From a bacterium (GTDB lineage Bacteria; Bacteroidota; Bacteroidia; Bacteroidales; Muribaculaceae): a DNA stretch of 6,309 nt. The position numbers and the translations under genes were made by a program. The stretch is from NCBI GenBank assembly GCA_004561555.1, contig SFVH01000053.1, positions 1 to 6,309 of the forward strand. Reading direction: 5' to 3'. Below are positions 4,852 through 6,309 of the stretch, in pieces. A model generated the notes under the pieces. The model was not told the DNA's origin, did no database searches, and saw nothing but the letters and a program-made list of their open reading frames with translations. The first letter of the stretch is position 1. Every line of letters begins with the position of its first letter.

Positions 4852-5882
4852 CAGACGATTTTGACATAAGAGAAGAGCAGAATTTCAATTCTGCCGAAAA
4901 AGACTTTGAGAACGCCCTGCGCCCGCTGAGATTCGACGATTTCAGCGGACAAAGTAAGGTTGTGGAAAATCTGCAGGTGTTCGTGGAGGCTGCCAAATAT
5001 CGTGGCGAACCGCTCGATCACACACTGCTCCATGGTCCTCCCGGATTGGGAAAGACCACCCTCAGCAATATCATCGCCAACGAACTGGGCGTGGGATTCA
5101 AGATCACCAGCGGTCCGGTGCTCGACAAACCGGGCGACCTCGCCGGCATCCTCACCTCGCTCGAAAAGAACGACGTGCTCTTCATCGACGAGATACACCG
5201 ACTGTCGCCCCTCGTCGAGGAATACCTGTATTCGGCCATGGAGGACTATCGCATAGATATCATGATCGACAAGGGACCGTCGGCCCGCTCCATTCAGATT
5301 GACCTCAACCCGTTCACCCTCGTAGGCGCCACCACCCGCAGCGGTTTGCTCACCGCCCCGTTGCGTGCTCGTTTCGGTATCAATCTCCATCTCGAATACT
5401 ACGATCCCGAGACGCTCAAACGTATTCTCAAGCGCTCTGCCAGCATTCTCAAGGTGCCCATCGACGATGATGCAGCCATGGAGATAGCCCGCCGCAGCCG
5501 CGGAACGCCCCGTATTGCCAACGCCCTACTGAGGCGTGTGAGGGATTTCGCCCAGGTGAAGGGCACCGGTCGCATCGACCACGAGATAACGCAATATGCC
5601 CTCACGGCACTGAACATCGACCGCTTTGGTCTCGACGAAACCGACAACAAGATACTGCTCACAATCATCGACAAATTCCATGGCGGCCCCGTGGGTATCA
5701 CCACCATCGCCACTGCCATCGGCGAGGATGCCGGCACTGTCGAGGAGGTTTATGAACCTTATCTCATCATGGAGGGATTCATCAAGCGCACTCCCCGCGG
5801 ACGTATGGTCACCGAGTTGGCCTACAAGCATCTCGGTCGCAGTATGTTCAACGGCAGCGAGCAGCTGACTCTTGATTTTTAA
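4848..5882 (+). CDS. ruvB: Holliday junction branch migration DNA helicase RuvB
   Basis: A 344-residue AAA+ ATPase, the usual length for RuvB. As hexameric rings with RuvA it drives branch migration of Holliday junctions before RuvC cleavage. The Walker A motif is GPPGLGKT (63-70), Walker B is LFIDEIHR (111-118), sensor 1 is GATTRSG (160-166), the arginine-finger region is PLRARFG (171-177), and sensor 2 is RGTPRIA (218-224). The C-terminal winged helix (about 256-335) includes FHGGPVGITTIA and RTPRGRM. All catalytic positions are present. It begins inside the dusB stop codon (ATGA, 4848-4851), indicating translational coupling. coaD follows after 14 bp. No ruvA or ruvC is in the window. Confidence 0.98.
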   Translation: MTDDFDIREEQNFNSAEKDFENALRPLRFDDFSGQSKVVENLQVFVEAAKYRGEPLDHTLLHGPPGLGKTTLSNIIANELGVGFKITSGPVLDKPGDLAGILTSLEKNDVLFIDEIHRLSPLVEEYLYSAMEDYRIDIMIDKGPSARSIQIDLNPFTLVGATTRSGLLTAPLRARFGINLHLEYYDPETLKRILKRSASILKVPIDDDAAMEIARRSRGTPRIANALLRRVRDFAQVKGTGRIDHEITQYALTALNIDRFGLDETDNKILLTIIDKFHGGPVGITTIATAIGEDAGTVEEVYEPYLIMEGFIKRTPRGRMVTELAYKHLGRSMFNGSEQLTLDF

Positions 5883-5896
5883 AAATTAAAAAATAT

Positions 5897-6309
5897 ATGA
5901 CAGGAATATTTACAGGCAGTTTCGACCCCTTCACCGTAGGTCACGATGATATCCTCCGCCGTGCCCTTCCGCTCTTCTCGCGCATCGTCATCGGTGTGGG
6001 AGTCAACGAGCGCAAGCAGTATATGCTCTCAGCCGAGGAGCGTTGTGCCGCCATCAGGCGCATATATGAGGGTGAGGCGAAGATTGAGGTAAAGGCATAC
6101 AGCGACCTCACGGTGGATTTCGCTCGTCGCGAGGGGGCTGCATATATAATAAAAGGTGTAAGAAGCGTAAAGGACTTCGAGTATGAACGCGAGCAGGCCG
6201 ACATCAACCGCCAACTGTCGGGCGTGGAGACGCTCTTGCTCTACTCCGACCCTCGCTATAGCAGTGTGTCGTCGAGCATGGTGCGCGAACTGATTCACTT
6301 CGGGCAGGA
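5897..6309 (+). CDS. coaD: Pantetheine-phosphate adenylyltransferase, C-terminus cut by window edge
   Basis: The open frame runs from ATG 5897 to the window end, 137 complete codons. The enzyme transfers AMP from ATP to 4'-phosphopantetheine, giving dephospho-CoA, the penultimate step of coenzyme A synthesis in the cytoplasm. The nucleotidyltransferase signature is GSFDPFTVGH (7-16), with H16 as part of the (T/H)xGH motif. KGVRSVKDFEYE (85-96) is the phosphopantetheine/ATP contact region, and SSVSSSMVRE (122-131) is the second conserved nucleotide motif. CoaD is normally about 150-160 residues, so only the last helix is missing. The leader is A/T-rich with no clear Shine-Dalgarno site. It lies 14 bp after ruvB and is probably on the same transcript as dusB and ruvB. 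The link to RuvB is by position only. Confidence 0.96.
   Translation, partial: MTGIFTGSFDPFTVGHDDILRRALPLFSRIVIGVGVNERKQYMLSAEERCAAIRRIYEGEAKIEVKAYSDLTVDFARREGAAYIIKGVRSVKDFEYEREQADINRQLSGVETLLLYSDPRYSSVSSSMVRELIHFGQ

Overview
The window is chromosomal DNA of a Bacteroidota bacterium, most likely order Bacteroidales and plausibly Prevotellaceae. Three things support this. Both recognisable promoters match the Bacteroidota sigma form (TTTG or GTTG, 19 nt, then TAnnTTTG). A DUF2851 gene, typical of this phylum, sits next to an acyl-CoA thioesterase and dprA. The intergenic DNA is A/T-rich and full of short repeats, while the genes are fairly G+C-rich with many C/G-ending codons. The genus is inferred, not proven.

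Layout. Bases 1-374 (minus strand) hold the 5' part of dapB (lysine/diaminopimelate synthesis), cut by the window edge. It diverges from a plus-strand group across about 210 bp that carries two back-to-back promoters and a direct repeat between them. The plus-strand group is a DUF2851 protein (587-1882), a 4HBT/YbgC-type thioesterase (1886-2290) and dprA (2324-3451). A 410 bp gene-free stretch follows. Then comes a second, tightly packed group: a tRNA-dihydrouridine synthase (3862-4851), ruvB (4848-5882, 4 nt overlap) and coaD (5897 to the window end, truncated).

The genes are housekeeping genes. DprA loads RecA on incoming single-stranded DNA and RuvB drives Holliday-junction branch migration, so DNA recombination is a theme on both sides of the gap. 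Dus modifies tRNA, CoaD makes dephospho-CoA, the thioesterase probably hydrolyses an acyl-CoA, and DapB supplies diaminopimelate.

The least ordinary part is the gap between dprA and dusB. It contains a 14-bp tandem repeat that starts on the dprA stop codon. Next is a roughly 283 bp element (3489-3771) bounded by long, nearly perfect inverted repeats, seeded with copies of GACACGGCT and its complement, and holding several internal hairpins. Last is an array of ATCTGTG words with a palindrome and one perfect DnaA-box-like 9-mer just upstream of dusB. The element looks like a non-autonomous, MITE-like or structured interspersed repeat. No protein-coding system was found in it, and no novel multi-gene defence or mobile system is visible in the window.
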